A stretch of 64,000 nucleotides of DNA from Actinomadura violacea (GTDB lineage Bacteria; Actinomycetota; Actinomycetes; Streptosporangiales; Streptosporangiaceae): positions 124,001 to 188,000 of the forward strand of contig NZ_JAGEPF010000017.1 of NCBI RefSeq assembly GCF_017573465.1. Direction: 5' to 3'. Shown here piece by piece: positions 16,132 to 24,669 of the stretch; positions within the stretch are counted from its first letter, which is position 1; every line of letters starts with the position of its first letter. Made by a program: the position numbers and the translations under genes. Under the pieces are notes generated by a model. That model was not told the DNA's origin. It was given only the letters and a program-made list of their open reading frames with translations, and made no database searches.

Positions 16132-16521
16132 ATGGAACAGCGCGACCGCGACGAGCTCACCGACCTGATCGGGCGGCTCGGGCTGTGGCTCGACGGCAAG
16201 CGCTTCGACGACCCGCGCGCCGTCTTCACCGAGGACGCCGAGGTCACGACGCCCGGCGGGACGTCCAAAGGGGCCGGCGCGCTCGCCGCGCAGGCCCGCC
16301 GCAACCACACCGTCCCGACCCAGCACTTCGTCACCAACCCGCTCATCGAGGTCGACGGCGACCGGGCCGGGATCGGCGCGAACCTGCTGGTCGTCTTCGC
16401 GCACGAGGACGGCCCGCGCGTGGTCGGCGAGCGCTACGACCTCCAGGCCGCGCGGACGCCGGACGGCTGGCGCATCGCCGGCGTCCGCTCGAACGTGATC
16501 TGGGACCTGCGGGCCGCGTGA
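16132..16521 (+). CDS. SnoaL-like (NTF2 fold) protein
   Basis: 129 residues, start ATG 16132 set by AAAGGAGG just upstream. Segments LIGRLGLWLDGKRFDDPRAV, FTEDAEVTTPGG and HFVTNPLIEVDGDRAGIGAN follow the nuclear transport factor 2-like/SnoaL_4 pattern. Such proteins are small cone-shaped enzymes (isomerases, hydrolases) or binding proteins. Being the only gene on this side of the MarR operators, it is the likely main target of that regulator. Ligand unknown. Confidence 0.75.
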   Translation: MEQRDRDELTDLIGRLGLWLDGKRFDDPRAVFTEDAEVTTPGGTSKGAGALAAQARRNHTVPTQHFVTNPLIEVDGDRAGIGANLLVVFAHEDGPRVVGERYDLQAARTPDGWRIAGVRSNVIWDLRAA

Positions 16522-16529
16522 CCCCCGGG

Positions 16530-17318
16530 TCAGGGGGACGTGAGCCGCTCGGACAGCTCGCGGAGGCGGGCGCGGGCCGCCGGGTCGTAGGCCTGGCCGT
16601 CCGCGCGGGACTCGCGCAGCCCGTCGAAGAACCGCCCGGAGACGTCGTCGAGGGCCGGGTCGGTGACGAGCCGGTGCGTCGCGCGGACGCCCTCCTCCAG
16701 CGTGCTGATCGGCGACGCGACCATCTTCGTCGGCATGTAGGTGGCGGGGTGCAGGGCGTTCGCGGTGACGCCCGTCCCGGCCAGCTCGTCCGCCAGGTCG
16801 ACGGTGAACAGGATCTGCGCGAGCTTGCTCTGGCAGTACGCGCGGGTCCCGTTGTAGCCGCGGGTGATCATCGGGTCGTCGAAGTCGATGGCGGTCTGGC
16901 CGAGGCTGCTGACGTTGACGATCCGGGCCGGCGCCGAGGCGGTCAGCACGGGCAGCAGCAGCCGGGTGAGCAGGTACCCGGACAGGTAGTTGACCTGGAA
17001 GGTCAGCTCGTGGCCGTCGGCGCTCTCGCGGCGCGGCCCGGCGCTGCCGATGCCGGCGTTGTTGACCAGGACGTCCAGCCGGGGGTGGTCGGCGCGGACC
17101 CGCTCGGCGAGCGAGCGGGTCTCGGCGAGCGACGACAGGTCGGCCCGGTACCAGGCCGCCGTGCCGCCGATCTCCTTGAGGGTGTCCTCGCCGCGCCGGT
17201 CGTCGCGGCCGTGCACCAGCACCGTCGCGCCCTCGGCGGCGAGCTCGCCGGCCAGGGCGCGGCCGAGGCCGTCGGTGGCGCCGGTGATCAGGATGGTCTG
17301 CTGGTCGATGGGACGCAT
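16530..17318 (-). CDS. Short-chain dehydrogenase/reductase
   Basis: 262 residues. NAD(P)-binding TGATDGLG (residues 11-18), NNAG in DVLVNNAGIG, an active-site Ser in VNVSSLGQ, and Tyr-x3-Lys as YCQSK. It is nearest to the protochlorophyllide reductase/WW-oxidoreductase-like branch, which usually uses NADPH. Start is placed at MRPIDQQTILITG; an upstream start would cross an inverted repeat. It follows the alpha/beta hydrolase gene in the same direction, with a perfect 12-bp-arm inverted repeat (17361-17394) between them. Substrate unknown. Confidence 0.87.
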   Translation of the reverse strand: MRPIDQQTILITGATDGLGRALAGELAAEGATVLVHGRDDRRGEDTLKEIGGTAAWYRADLSSLAETRSLAERVRADHPRLDVLVNNAGIGSAGPRRESADGHELTFQVNYLSGYLLTRLLLPVLTASAPARIVNVSSLGQTAIDFDDPMITRGYNGTRAYCQSKLAQILFTVDLADELAGTGVTANALHPATYMPTKMVASPISTLEEGVRATHRLVTDPALDDVSGRFFDGLRESRADGQAYDPAARARLRELSERLTSP

Positions 17319-17360
17319 GGCCCCATCCTGCTCGACGCGCGGCGGCCGTAACCAGGGCTC

Positions 17361-17394
17361 GCCCAGCCTGGTACCCGCGACCACCAGGCTGGGC
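17361..17394. promoter_or_regulatory. Perfect inverted repeat between hydrolase and SDR genes
   Basis: GCCCAGCCTGGT (17361-17372) and ACCAGGCTGGGC (17383-17394) are exact reverse complements separated by 10 bases. It lies 43-76 bases upstream of the SDR start and 16 bases past the hydrolase stop. Without a U-rich tail on the minus strand, an operator for the SDR is as likely as a terminator for the hydrolase. Confidence 0.5.
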
Positions 17395-17409
17395 GGCGCG
17401 CGCCGGCGG

Positions 17410-18186
17410 TCACGGCCGGTCGAGGAAGTCCAGGACGAGCTTGGTGAACTCCTCGGGGCGCTCCGCCATCGCGACGTGCCCGGTGTCCAGCTCGGCGTAC
17501 TCGCTGCCGGCGATGGCCGCGAACAGCTCCCGGTGGTTCTCGACGGGGATCGTCTGGTCGCGGGACGCGCCGACCACCAGCGTCGGCGCGGTGATCCTCG
17601 GCAGCAGGCCGCGGATGTCGAGCCGCCGGACGAGGTCGAGCTGCCGCAGCAGCCCGTCCGCCGGCTGCATGAACGCGTGCGACTCCTCGACCGCGTCGTG
17701 CCCGATCCGGTTGAGGAACGTGCGGCTGTAGGCGGTGAGCGTCGCGAACCGGCCGAAGGCGTCGGGGACCTCGGCGAGGCCCAGCCACGTGGTCATGTGC
17801 TGCCGGACGTACTCGTCGTCCGCGTTGGTCAGGCCCGCGACGGGCACGAGCCGCCGGACGAGGTCGGGCCGCAGCGCCGCCGCCGCGGCGGCGGTCGGGG
17901 CGCCGAGCGAGAACCCGACCACGTCGGCGGGGCCGCCGACCGCGTCCTCGATCACCGCGTTGACCTGCGCGGCGAGCGTCTCGATCGTCAGCGGGGCGCC
18001 GTCGTCCTCGGCCGGGAGGCTGCCGGACAGGTCGGGCAGGATCACGGTGCGGTGGCCGGTGAACCGGTCGAGGACGCCGTCCCACATGACCGAGCCGGGG
18101 CCGGCGCCGTGCACGAGGACGAGGGCGGGCCCGGAGCCCTCGGTGCGGTAGGGCACGCGGGCGTTCCCCACGGTGAGCGTCGTCAT
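17410..18186 (-). CDS. Alpha/beta hydrolase
   Basis: 258 residues, start at MTTLTVGNARVPYRTEGSGP. The oxyanion motif is LVLVHGAGPGS, the nucleophile elbow is VVGFSLGAP (GFSLG) and the catalytic His is near the C-terminus in LDTGHVAMAE. It belongs to the large MhpC/haloperoxidase-like group acting on esters, C-C bonds or lactones. It is divergent from an XRE/MmyB-type regulator across a perfect 23-bp dyad (18286-18308) that probably controls it. With the SDR it may form a small catabolic or detoxification pair. Confidence 0.86.
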   Translation of the reverse strand: MTTLTVGNARVPYRTEGSGPALVLVHGAGPGSVMWDGVLDRFTGHRTVILPDLSGSLPAEDDGAPLTIETLAAQVNAVIEDAVGGPADVVGFSLGAPTAAAAAALRPDLVRRLVPVAGLTNADDEYVRQHMTTWLGLAEVPDAFGRFATLTAYSRTFLNRIGHDAVEESHAFMQPADGLLRQLDLVRRLDIRGLLPRITAPTLVVGASRDQTIPVENHRELFAAIAGSEYAELDTGHVAMAERPEEFTKLVLDFLDRP

Positions 18187-18285
18187 TTCCGGCCGTCCCT
18201 TCGGTGGTGGTCGATTCCGCCCGGATCGGTTCCGGACGTTCCCGACGCTGCCACCGCGGGTCCGCGATGAGGAGCGGACCGCTTT

Positions 18286-18308
18286 GGCTAGGACGAACGG
18301 TCCTAGCC
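18286..18308. promoter_or_regulatory. Operator dyad for the XRE/MmyB-type regulator
   Basis: GGCTAGGAC (18286-18294) and GTCCTAGCC (18300-18308) are exact reverse complements around GAACG. The dyad lies 43 bases before the regulator start and 100 bases before the divergent hydrolase start, the expected place for an operator controlling both. Confidence 0.65.
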
Positions 18309-18350
18309 TGAGCCGTTCTGGCCTGGGCCGCGGCACGCGAACATGGGGGC

Positions 18351-19205
18351 ATGGAGATGGACCGCAGGGAGCTCGCTGACTTCCTCCGCCGCTCGCGGGA
18401 GCGGCTGCGCCCGCAGGAGGTCGGCCTGGCCGCCGGGCCGCGCCGCCGCACGCCGGGCCTGCGCCGCGAGGAGGTGTCGCAGCTCGCGGGCATGTCCGCG
18501 GACTACTACATGCGGCTGGAGCAGGCGCGCAGCCCGCAGCCGTCGGCGCAGCTGCTCGGCGCGCTCGCCCGCGCGCTCCGCCTCACCCTGGACGAGCGCG
18601 ACCACCTCTACCTCCTCGCCGGGCACCGGCCGCCCGCCGGGCCGTTCGCGGGCGAGTACGTCCGGCCGGGGCTGCTCTACCTGCTGGACCGGTTGCACGA
18701 GACGCCCGCGCAGATCATCGGGGACCTCGGCGACCTGCTCGCGCAGAACGCCCTCGCCGAGGCGCTTTTCGGCTGCGTGTGCACGGTCGACGAGGGGGAC
18801 CGCAACATCGTGTGGCGGTGGTTCGCCGACCCGTTCGTCCGGTCCGCGTATCCCGAGGAGGAGCACGAGCGGGTCGGCCGCCTGCACGTCGCGCACCTGC
18901 GCGCCGCGGTCGCCCGCCGTGGCAACGACGCCGCCGCGTCCGCGCTGGTCGAGCGGCTGCACGGGACCGGTGAGGAGTTCACCCGGCTGTGGGAGCGGCA
19001 CGAGGTCGCCGTGCACCGCAGCAGCCGGATGAAGGTCGTGCACCCGGAGGTCGGCCTCATCGAGTTCGACACCGAGGCGCTGCTCACCCCCGCCGAGGAC
19101 CAGCGGGTCTTCGTGTTCACGCCGCCGCCCGGCTCCGGCGCCATCGAGGCCCTCGAACTCCTGCGCGTCATCGGCCCCGAGACCGCGCACCGCAGCCACG
19201 TGTGA
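18351..19205 (+). CDS. XRE family regulator with MmyB-like ligand domain
   Basis: 284 residues. The N-terminal helix-turn-helix shows the family signature RRRTPGLRREEVSQLAGMSADYYMRLEQ (about residues 30-57, signature read in parts), and the C-terminal two thirds match the MmyB-like PAS-type ligand domain (GLLYLLDRL, WRWFADPFVRSAYPEEE, LWERHEV). This class is abundant in actinobacteria, often sits beside a dehydrogenase or hydrolase that it controls, and is thought to bind fatty-acid-like ligands. Here the divergent hydrolase and SDR are the likely targets. A second ATG at 18357 is also possible as start. Confidence 0.9.
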   Translation: MEMDRRELADFLRRSRERLRPQEVGLAAGPRRRTPGLRREEVSQLAGMSADYYMRLEQARSPQPSAQLLGALARALRLTLDERDHLYLLAGHRPPAGPFAGEYVRPGLLYLLDRLHETPAQIIGDLGDLLAQNALAEALFGCVCTVDEGDRNIVWRWFADPFVRSAYPEEEHERVGRLHVAHLRAAVARRGNDAAASALVERLHGTGEEFTRLWERHEVAVHRSSRMKVVHPEVGLIEFDTEALLTPAEDQRVFVFTPPPGSGAIEALELLRVIGPETAHRSHV

Positions 19206-19208
19206 CGG

Positions 19209-20348
19209 CTAGCGGGCGGGCATGAGGCGCCAGAGCGACGTCGTCTCGGCCGATCGGGCGGCGTGGAGCGGGTCGTCCCGGTCCGCGGCGCGCGGGTGCG
19301 CGGGCTTGGTGTCGAGGCGTCCGGCGACGGTCAGGCCGGACGACTCGAAGAGGCGCAGCAGGTCGTCGCGCGTGCGCAGGCCGAGGTGTTCGGCCAGGTC
19401 GGACAGGATCAGCCAGCCCTCGCCGCCCGGCTCCAGATGACCGGCGAGGCCGGCGAGGAAACCGCGCAGCATCCGGGCGTCCGGGTCGTAGACGGCGTGT
19501 TCGAGCGGCGTCGCCGGCTTCCCGGGGACCCACGGCGGGTTGCACACGATCAGCGGGGCGCGCCCGTCCGGGAACAGGTCGGCCTCGACGACCTCGACGC
19601 GCTCCGCCACGCCCAGCCGCTCGATGTTGTCCTGGGCGCAGGCAAGCGCGCGCGGGTCCTGGTCGGTCGCGACGATGCGCTGCACCCCGCGGCGAGCGAG
19701 CACTGCGGCGAGCACACCCGTCCCCGTACCGATGTCGAACGCGACCGTGGTCGAGGGCAGCGGCGCTTGCGCCACCAAGTCCACGTACTCGCCCCGCACA
19801 GGGGAGAACACTCCGTAGTGCGGGTGGATGTGGTCGCCCCCCAGCGCGGAGATCGGAACGCCTTTCTCGCGCCATTCGTGCGCACCGACGAGCCCGAGAA
19901 GCTCCCGCAACGAGGTCACATAGGGCTCGTCATCCGGCCCGTACGCCTCGGTGCACGCCTGCACCACGTCCGGTGCACGCCGCAAGGGGATCGTGTGACC
20001 GGGCTCGAACGGGATGAGCAGCATGCCGAGCGTACGGGCGCGCTGCGCGCGCGCCTGCCGGTACAGGTGGAACGCCTGCACCTGCGACGGCTCCGGCTTC
20101 TGCCGGTTCCGGCGGGGCGGCCGGTCGGCGCGCCGCGCCATCGCCTTGAGCAGCTGCCGCGCGTTCTGGAAGTCGCCGCGCCACAGCAGCGCCGTCCCCT
20201 CGCACGCCAGCCGGTACGCCTCGTCCGCGCGCGTCGCGTCGTCGGCGACCACCACGCGGCGGGGGCGGGCGGCGCCGCTCTCCGACCGCCACCGCGCCGA
20301 GCGGTCGCGGCCGTCCTCGCGCCAGCCGATCACGGTCCGCTCGTCCAC
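19209..20348 (-). CDS. Class I SAM-dependent methyltransferase (HemK/RsmC-like)
   Basis: 379 residues. The C-terminal domain (about 170-330) has SAM motif I as AFDIGTGTGVLAAVLARRG, an acidic residue in ATDQDPRALA, and the catalytic NPPW of LIVCNPPWVPG, typical of enzymes methylating nucleobases or glutamine side-chain amides. The N-terminal 150 residues (FHLYRQARAQRARTLGMLLI and LRELLGLVGAHEW) form an extra domain seen in a broad actinobacterial group. The target could be rRNA, DNA or a protein; it cannot be read from sequence. Transcribed alone, convergent with the XRE gene. Confidence 0.82.
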   Translation of the reverse strand: MDERTVIGWREDGRDRSARWRSESGAARPRRVVVADDATRADEAYRLACEGTALLWRGDFQNARQLLKAMARRADRPPRRNRQKPEPSQVQAFHLYRQARAQRARTLGMLLIPFEPGHTIPLRRAPDVVQACTEAYGPDDEPYVTSLRELLGLVGAHEWREKGVPISALGGDHIHPHYGVFSPVRGEYVDLVAQAPLPSTTVAFDIGTGTGVLAAVLARRGVQRIVATDQDPRALACAQDNIERLGVAERVEVVEADLFPDGRAPLIVCNPPWVPGKPATPLEHAVYDPDARMLRGFLAGLAGHLEPGGEGWLILSDLAEHLGLRTRDDLLRLFESSGLTVAGRLDTKPAHPRAADRDDPLHAARSAETTSLWRLMPAR

Positions 20349-20395
20349 AACGAGCAGGGTAGCGGCGGCGGCGAGCCCGATGCGAAGATCACCCC

Positions 20396-20767
20396 ATGCG
20401 TCTACCAGGTCCGTTGCACGTCCTGAACGAGGGCCTGGCCTTCATCCTGGAGCTCGCCGCGCTCGCCGCGCTGGCGTGGTGGGGCTTCACCGCGGGCGGG
20501 AACGTGATCGTCCACATCGTCCTCGGCATCGGCACTCCGGTGGCGGCGATGGTGCTGTGGGGCATGTTCGCCGCGCCCCGCGCCCGCTTCAAGGTCGCGC
20601 TGCCGCTCGTCCTGCTGGTGAAGGCGGTCGTCTTCGGCGCCGGCGCCCTCGCGCTCTACGGCGTCGGACATCCCGCGCTCGCCGCCGCGTTCGCCGTCGT
20701 CGCGCTGCTCAACACCGCCCTCGCCACCCTCGACCGCGACGCAGCCTTCCGCGCCGCCGCCCAGTGA
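20396..20767 (+). CDS. YrdB-like (DUF2568) membrane protein
   Basis: 123 residues with four hydrophobic segments (FILELAALAALAWWGF, VIVHIVLGIGTPVAAMVLWG, ALPLVLLVKAVVFGAGALAL, ALAAAFAVVALLNTALATL). The N-terminal LNEGLAFILELAALAALAWWG and central GTPVAAMVLWGMFAAPRA are the pattern of the YrdB family, whose role is unknown. Its stop overlaps the GTG of the next gene (GTGA), so the two are translationally coupled. Confidence 0.75.
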   Translation: MRLPGPLHVLNEGLAFILELAALAALAWWGFTAGGNVIVHIVLGIGTPVAAMVLWGMFAAPRARFKVALPLVLLVKAVVFGAGALALYGVGHPALAAAFAVVALLNTALATLDRDAAFRAAAQ

Positions 20768-21135
20768 GCCAGTATTTCCAGGCCGGTGAGGACGTCCTGT
20801 GGAATCCCGCGACCGCCGTCGCGCGGCTCTTCACGGACACGGCCGAGGCGCTCGCCCGCCTGGTCGAGCGGCCGTCGGGGCTGGGCCCGATGGTGGCGGA
20901 CGAGTGCCGGATCGACGTCCCGGCGTTCGCCGCGTTCGTCGACGCGCTGGTCCGCAGGTACGCGCGGTCCAACCACGACGTCCTGAAGGCGCTCATGGAG
21001 GGCTTCACCGGCACCGCGCTCGTCCTGGTGGAGCGCGCCGGTGCCGTCGTCCCGGCCTTGGCGGAGATGCCGGACGATCCGGGAGTGCTGCGGCTGGCCG
21101 AGATCAGCCGGCGGTTCGCGGGGATCGCTCGGTAG
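20764..21135 (+). CDS. DUF6086-like protein
   Basis: 123 residues from GTG 20764, which overlaps the previous stop by 4 bases. The N-terminus MSQYFQAGEDVLWNPATAVA followed by RLF matches a family of small actinobacterial proteins that I recognise as DUF6086; no catalytic residues are evident. The protein looks soluble and helical (AFAAFVDALVRRYARSNHDV). Its 3' end overlaps the convergent XRE gene by 32 bases. Function unknown. Confidence 0.6.
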   Translation: MSQYFQAGEDVLWNPATAVARLFTDTAEALARLVERPSGLGPMVADECRIDVPAFAAFVDALVRRYARSNHDVLKALMEGFTGTALVLVERAGAVVPALAEMPDDPGVLRLAEISRRFAGIAR

Positions 21136-21994
21136 CGGCGGCGAGGTCGGCGCTGGAGAGGTGGCGGGACGTGTCGGCGAGCTTGCGGAGGGCGGCCTCC
21201 GAGGGCGAGCCGGGCTCGGCGGCGTAGAGCATCAGGCGGCTCAGCTCGGGGTCGCCGGGCAGGTGCAGGGTCTCGAACGGCAGGACGAGCCGTCCGACGT
21301 CGGGGTGGTCGATGCGGGCCTCGCCGTGCGTCAGGTCCGTGACGTGGTGCGCCGACCACAGCCGCACGAACTCCGGGCTGCGCGCGCGCAGGTCGTCGAT
21401 GAGCGCGCGCAGGTGCGGGTCGTCAGGGTCCTGGCCCGAGCGGAACCGCAGGTAGGCGACGTTGCGGCGGGCGACCGTGGGCCAGTTGTCGCCGAGCCGC
21501 GCCCGGTAGTCGGCGTTGAGGTGGATCTGGTGCGACCAGGTGCGCTCGTCCGGCGGGATGTTCGCGAGGTCCACGAAGATCGCCGCGGTGAGCCGGTTCC
21601 ACGCGACGACGTTGGTGTAGTGGCCGACGACGTACGCAGGCGCCTGCGTGATCGAGTCGAGCAGGTGCTGGAGCGGCGGACGCAGCCGGGCCGGCGCGTG
21701 CGGGCCGGAGCGCCGGGGCGGGTGCGCGAGGCGGTGCAGGTGGGCGTGCTCGTCGGCGTCCAGCCGCAGCGCGCGCGAGATCGCGTCGATGATCTCGGCG
21801 GACACGCCGTCCGCGGTGCCCTGCTCCAGCCGGATGTAGTAGGCGACGCTGACGCCGGCGAGCTGCGCCAGCTCCTCGCGCCGCAGACCGGGGACGCGGC
21901 GGCGCGTCCCGTAGGAGGCGACGCCGGCGTCCTCGGGCCGCAGCCGGGCCCGCCGGGACTTGAGGAACTCGCCGAGCTCGGTGTTGCGCGCCAT
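21104..21994 (-). CDS. XRE family regulator with MmyB-like ligand domain
   Basis: 296 residues with the same architecture as the regulator at 18351: TRRRVPGLRREELAQLAGVS and VAYYIRLEQG in the N-terminal helix-turn-helix, then the MmyB-like domain (VVGHYTNVVAWNRLTAAIFV, WPTVARRNVAYLRF). It is divergent from the MFS exporter-SDR pair with a 92-base gap and probably represses it in response to a small ligand. The two MmyB-type regulators are only moderately similar and have different DNA-recognition helices, so separate operators are expected. Confidence 0.9.
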   Translation of the reverse strand: MARNTELGEFLKSRRARLRPEDAGVASYGTRRRVPGLRREELAQLAGVSVAYYIRLEQGTADGVSAEIIDAISRALRLDADEHAHLHRLAHPPRRSGPHAPARLRPPLQHLLDSITQAPAYVVGHYTNVVAWNRLTAAIFVDLANIPPDERTWSHQIHLNADYRARLGDNWPTVARRNVAYLRFRSGQDPDDPHLRALIDDLRARSPEFVRLWSAHHVTDLTHGEARIDHPDVGRLVLPFETLHLPGDPELSRLMLYAAEPGSPSEAALRKLADTSRHLSSADLAAATERSPRTAG

Positions 21995-22086
21995 GCCGGT
22001 GAGGCTATCCGCTGATCCTGCTACTGCCGGTGGTACGAATCGGCGGGGGCTGGGTGTGCGCGCGGGGCGGCGCCAGAGTCGCTGCC

Positions 22087-23475
22087 ATGAGCGTTCTCAC
22101 GAGCGCCGCGGTGACCGCCCCCGAGCGGATGTCGCCGCGGCACAAGCTGATCCTGACCCTGCTTCTCGGCGCGCAGTTCATGCTCGCCATCGACTTCTCC
22201 ATCCTCAACGTGGCGCTTCCCGTGGTCGGCAAGGGCCTCGGCTTCGGACTCGGCCAGCTGCAGTGGATCGCGACGGCGTTCGCGCTGCCGGCCGCCGGGT
22301 TCACGCTGCTGTTCGGACGCGTCGCCGACCTCGCCGGACGCCGCCGGATGCTGCTCGCCGGGATGGCGCTGCTGGCCGCCGGCTCGCTGGTCGGCGGGCT
22401 CGCCGCCTCGCCCGCGATGCTGCTGGCCGGGCGCGTCCTGCAAGGGCTCGCGACCGCGATCGCGACGCCCGCGGCGCTGTCGCTGCTGACCACCTCGTTC
22501 CCCGAGGGGCCGATGCGGACGCGGGCGCTCGGGCTGAGCGGCGCGCTGATGTCCGCCGGGTTCACCGTCGGCGCGGTGCTCGGCGGCGTGCTCACCGACC
22601 TGCTGAGCTGGCGCTGGGCGTTCCTGGTCAACGTGCCGGTCGCGGTGCTGATCCTCGCGGTGACGCCGTCGCTGGTCGCCGAGAGCCGGGCGCGGGACGG
22701 CGCGCGGCTGGACGTCCCCGGCGCGGTCACCGTCACCGGCGGCCTCCTCGCCCTCGTCTACGGGATCACGACGGCCGGGCAGCACGGCTGGGGCGACCCG
22801 GTCGCGCTGGTCGCGCTGGCCGCCGCCGTCGTCCTGCTGGTGGCGTTCGTGCTGGTCGAGCGGCGGTCCCCGGCTCCGCTCGCGCCGCTGAACGTGCTGA
22901 CCCGGCGCTCGGTGAGCTGGGGGAACGCGGGCGGCTTCGTGGCGTTCGCGACCGAGACGTCGCTGGTGTTCCTGATGACCCTCTACCTGCAGCAGGTCCT
23001 CGACTTCTCGCCGCTGACCACCGGCCTCGCGCTCGGCGTCCTCGGCGCCGGCACGTTCGCGGGCGGCGTCGCCGCACCCCGGATCATGGGCCGGTTCGGC
23101 GGCCGCGCGACGCTCGTCGGCGGGCTCGTCCTGCAGGCCGCCGCGACGGCCGCGCTGCTCGGCCTCGGCGCGGACCGCTCGGCGCTCCCGCTGCTGCTGG
23201 CCGCGACCGCGATCGGCGGGTTCGGGAACCTCGTCGCGATCGTCGCGTTCATGGGCACCGCGACGTCCGGGCTGCCGGACGGCGAGCAGGGCCTCGCGAC
23301 CGGCCTCGCCACCATGACGCAGCAGGTCGCGATCACCCTCGGCATCCCGGTGATGAGCGCGATCGCCACCGCGCACGCCTCCGTCCTCGGCGGCGTGCAC
23401 GCCGCGACCCTGGTCAACGCCCTGATCGCAGTCGCCGGCGGCGCCCTCGCCGGGCTGTTCCTGCGCCGCTCCTGA
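22087..23475 (+). CDS. MFS exporter, DHA2 (14-helix) family
   Basis: 462 residues from ATG 22087. Motif A is read as LLFGRVADLAGRRRML, motif C-like antiporter segments as GLSGALMSAGFTVGAVLGGV, and SWRWAFLVNVPVAV is the DHA2 signature before the middle helices. About 14 membrane segments can be counted. Such proton-driven pumps expel drugs or secondary metabolites. It is followed 22 bases later by an SDR gene in the same operon and is divergent from its probable MmyB-type regulator. Confidence 0.9.
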   Translation: MSVLTSAAVTAPERMSPRHKLILTLLLGAQFMLAIDFSILNVALPVVGKGLGFGLGQLQWIATAFALPAAGFTLLFGRVADLAGRRRMLLAGMALLAAGSLVGGLAASPAMLLAGRVLQGLATAIATPAALSLLTTSFPEGPMRTRALGLSGALMSAGFTVGAVLGGVLTDLLSWRWAFLVNVPVAVLILAVTPSLVAESRARDGARLDVPGAVTVTGGLLALVYGITTAGQHGWGDPVALVALAAAVVLLVAFVLVERRSPAPLAPLNVLTRRSVSWGNAGGFVAFATETSLVFLMTLYLQQVLDFSPLTTGLALGVLGAGTFAGGVAAPRIMGRFGGRATLVGGLVLQAAATAALLGLGADRSALPLLLAATAIGGFGNLVAIVAFMGTATSGLPDGEQGLATGLATMTQQVAITLGIPVMSAIATAHASVLGGVHAATLVNALIAVAGGALAGLFLRRS

Positions 23476-23497
23476 ACCCGCAGAAGGGATCGATCCG

Positions 23498-24259
23498 ATG
23501 GACCTCGAACTCGCCGGCAAGGTGATCATCGTCACCGGCGCGTCCGCCGGGATCGGCGCGGCGACCGCCCGGCTGCTCACCGAGGAGGGCGCGCACGTCG
23601 TCGGCGTCGCCCGCACCCCGGCCGGGGACGGCATCGCCGCCGACCTCACCGACCCGTCCGCCGCGCAGCGGATCGTGGACGCGGCGCTCGACCGGCACGG
23701 CCGCCTCGACGGCCTGGTCAACAACGCCGGAGCCCTCGACTCGCGGATCGGCTTCCTGGACGTCACCGACGACCAGTGGCACGCCGCGTTCGAGCTGAAC
23801 CTCCACGCCGCCGTCCGGATGGCGCGCGCCGCGCTCCCCGCGCTGATCGACCAGGGCGCGGGCAGCCTGGTCCACGTGTCCAGCGAGGCGGCGCGGTTCC
23901 CCGACACGCCGCTGGTGGACTACGCGGCGGCCAAGACGGCGCTGCTGTCGGTGTCGAAGACGCTGGCGGGGGAGTTCGGCCGCTGCAGCGTCCGGTCCAA
24001 CGTCGTCGCGCCGGGCCCGACACGCACCCGGCTGTGGGACGAGCCGGGCGGGTTCGCCGAGCAGCTGTCCGCGCAGTACGGGCTGCCGGTGGAGGACGCG
24101 GTCGACCGGTTCGTCCGGGAGGAGCGCCGGCTCCCGACCGGGCGGCTCGGCACGCCGCAGGACGTGGCGCGCGTCATCGCCTACCTGCTGTCGCCGCTGT
24201 CCGCGCAGGTCACGGGCGCCGAGTGGGCCGTGGACGGGGGAGCCCTCCGGCAGCTCTGA
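23498..24259 (+). CDS. Short-chain dehydrogenase/reductase
   Basis: 253 residues with a classical SDR layout: TGASAGIG (residues 13-20), NNAG in LVNNAGALDS, catalytic Ser in VHVSSEAARF, Tyr/Lys as YAAAK, and a C-terminal TGAEWAVDGGALRQL typical of FabG-like enzymes. It lies 22 bases after the MFS exporter, suggesting the enzyme modifies the compound that is pumped out, or that both respond to the same inducer. Ends in a perfect hairpin terminator at 24268. Confidence 0.88.
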   Translation: MDLELAGKVIIVTGASAGIGAATARLLTEEGAHVVGVARTPAGDGIAADLTDPSAAQRIVDAALDRHGRLDGLVNNAGALDSRIGFLDVTDDQWHAAFELNLHAAVRMARAALPALIDQGAGSLVHVSSEAARFPDTPLVDYAAAKTALLSVSKTLAGEFGRCSVRSNVVAPGPTRTRLWDEPGGFAEQLSAQYGLPVEDAVDRFVREERRLPTGRLGTPQDVARVIAYLLSPLSAQVTGAEWAVDGGALRQL

Positions 24260-24267
24260 GCGGTGCC

Positions 24268-24296
24268 ACGGGCCGGGCGCGGGGCGCCCGGCCCGT
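24268..24296. terminator. Bidirectional terminator between SDR and SnoaL-like gene
   Basis: ACGGGCCGGGCGC (24268-24280) pairs perfectly with 24284-24296 around a GGG loop, followed by CCCCTTTCCTT. It serves the convergent genes ending at 24259 and 24307. Confidence 0.8.
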
Positions 24297-24306
24297 CCCC
24301 TTTCCT

Positions 24307-24669
24307 TCAGGCGGGGACCTTGTCGAGGAAGCCGGTCACGCGGTCGAAGCGGCCGTCGTCGTCGAAGGTCGCCACGTCGAAGCCGACCGCGAGCGCCTCG
24401 CCGCCCTCGGGCCCGAGCTCCCAGGTGAAGCGGGCCACGTTGTGGTGGGCGTCGACCGCGCCCGCCGCGCGGAACACCAGGCCGGGGAACTGGCCCTGGG
24501 CCGCGGCGATGAACGCGTCGATCGCGTCGCGGCCCTCGGCGACGCCGAGCGGGTCGACGTAGACGGGGTTCTCGGTCCACAGCGCGTCGATCGCGGCGCG
24601 GCGCGCGGCGGGGTCGGTCTCGTTCCAGGCGGCCAGGTACTGCTCGACCCGCTGCTGAACGTCGCTCAT
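24307..24669 (-). CDS. SnoaL-like (NTF2 fold) protein
   Basis: 120 residues beginning MSDVQQRVEQYLAAWNETDP. The pattern YLAAWNETDPAARRAAIDAL, WTENPVYVDPLGVAEGRDAI and the late GFDVATFDDDGRFDRVTGFL is that of the nuclear transport factor 2-like family, often annotated as a polyketide cyclase/isomerase fold. It stands alone and converges on the SDR gene. No active-site assignment is possible; may be a small-molecule binding or isomerase protein. Confidence 0.78.
   Translation of the reverse strand: MSDVQQRVEQYLAAWNETDPAARRAAIDALWTENPVYVDPLGVAEGRDAIDAFIAAAQGQFPGLVFRAAGAVDAHHNVARFTWELGPEGGEALAVGFDVATFDDDGRFDRVTGFLDKVPA

Noticed and set aside
20014-20763. In-frame extension upstream of the DUF6086-like gene
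   Set aside because: It would overlap the methyltransferase and YrdB-like genes; the GTG at 20764 explains the frame better.
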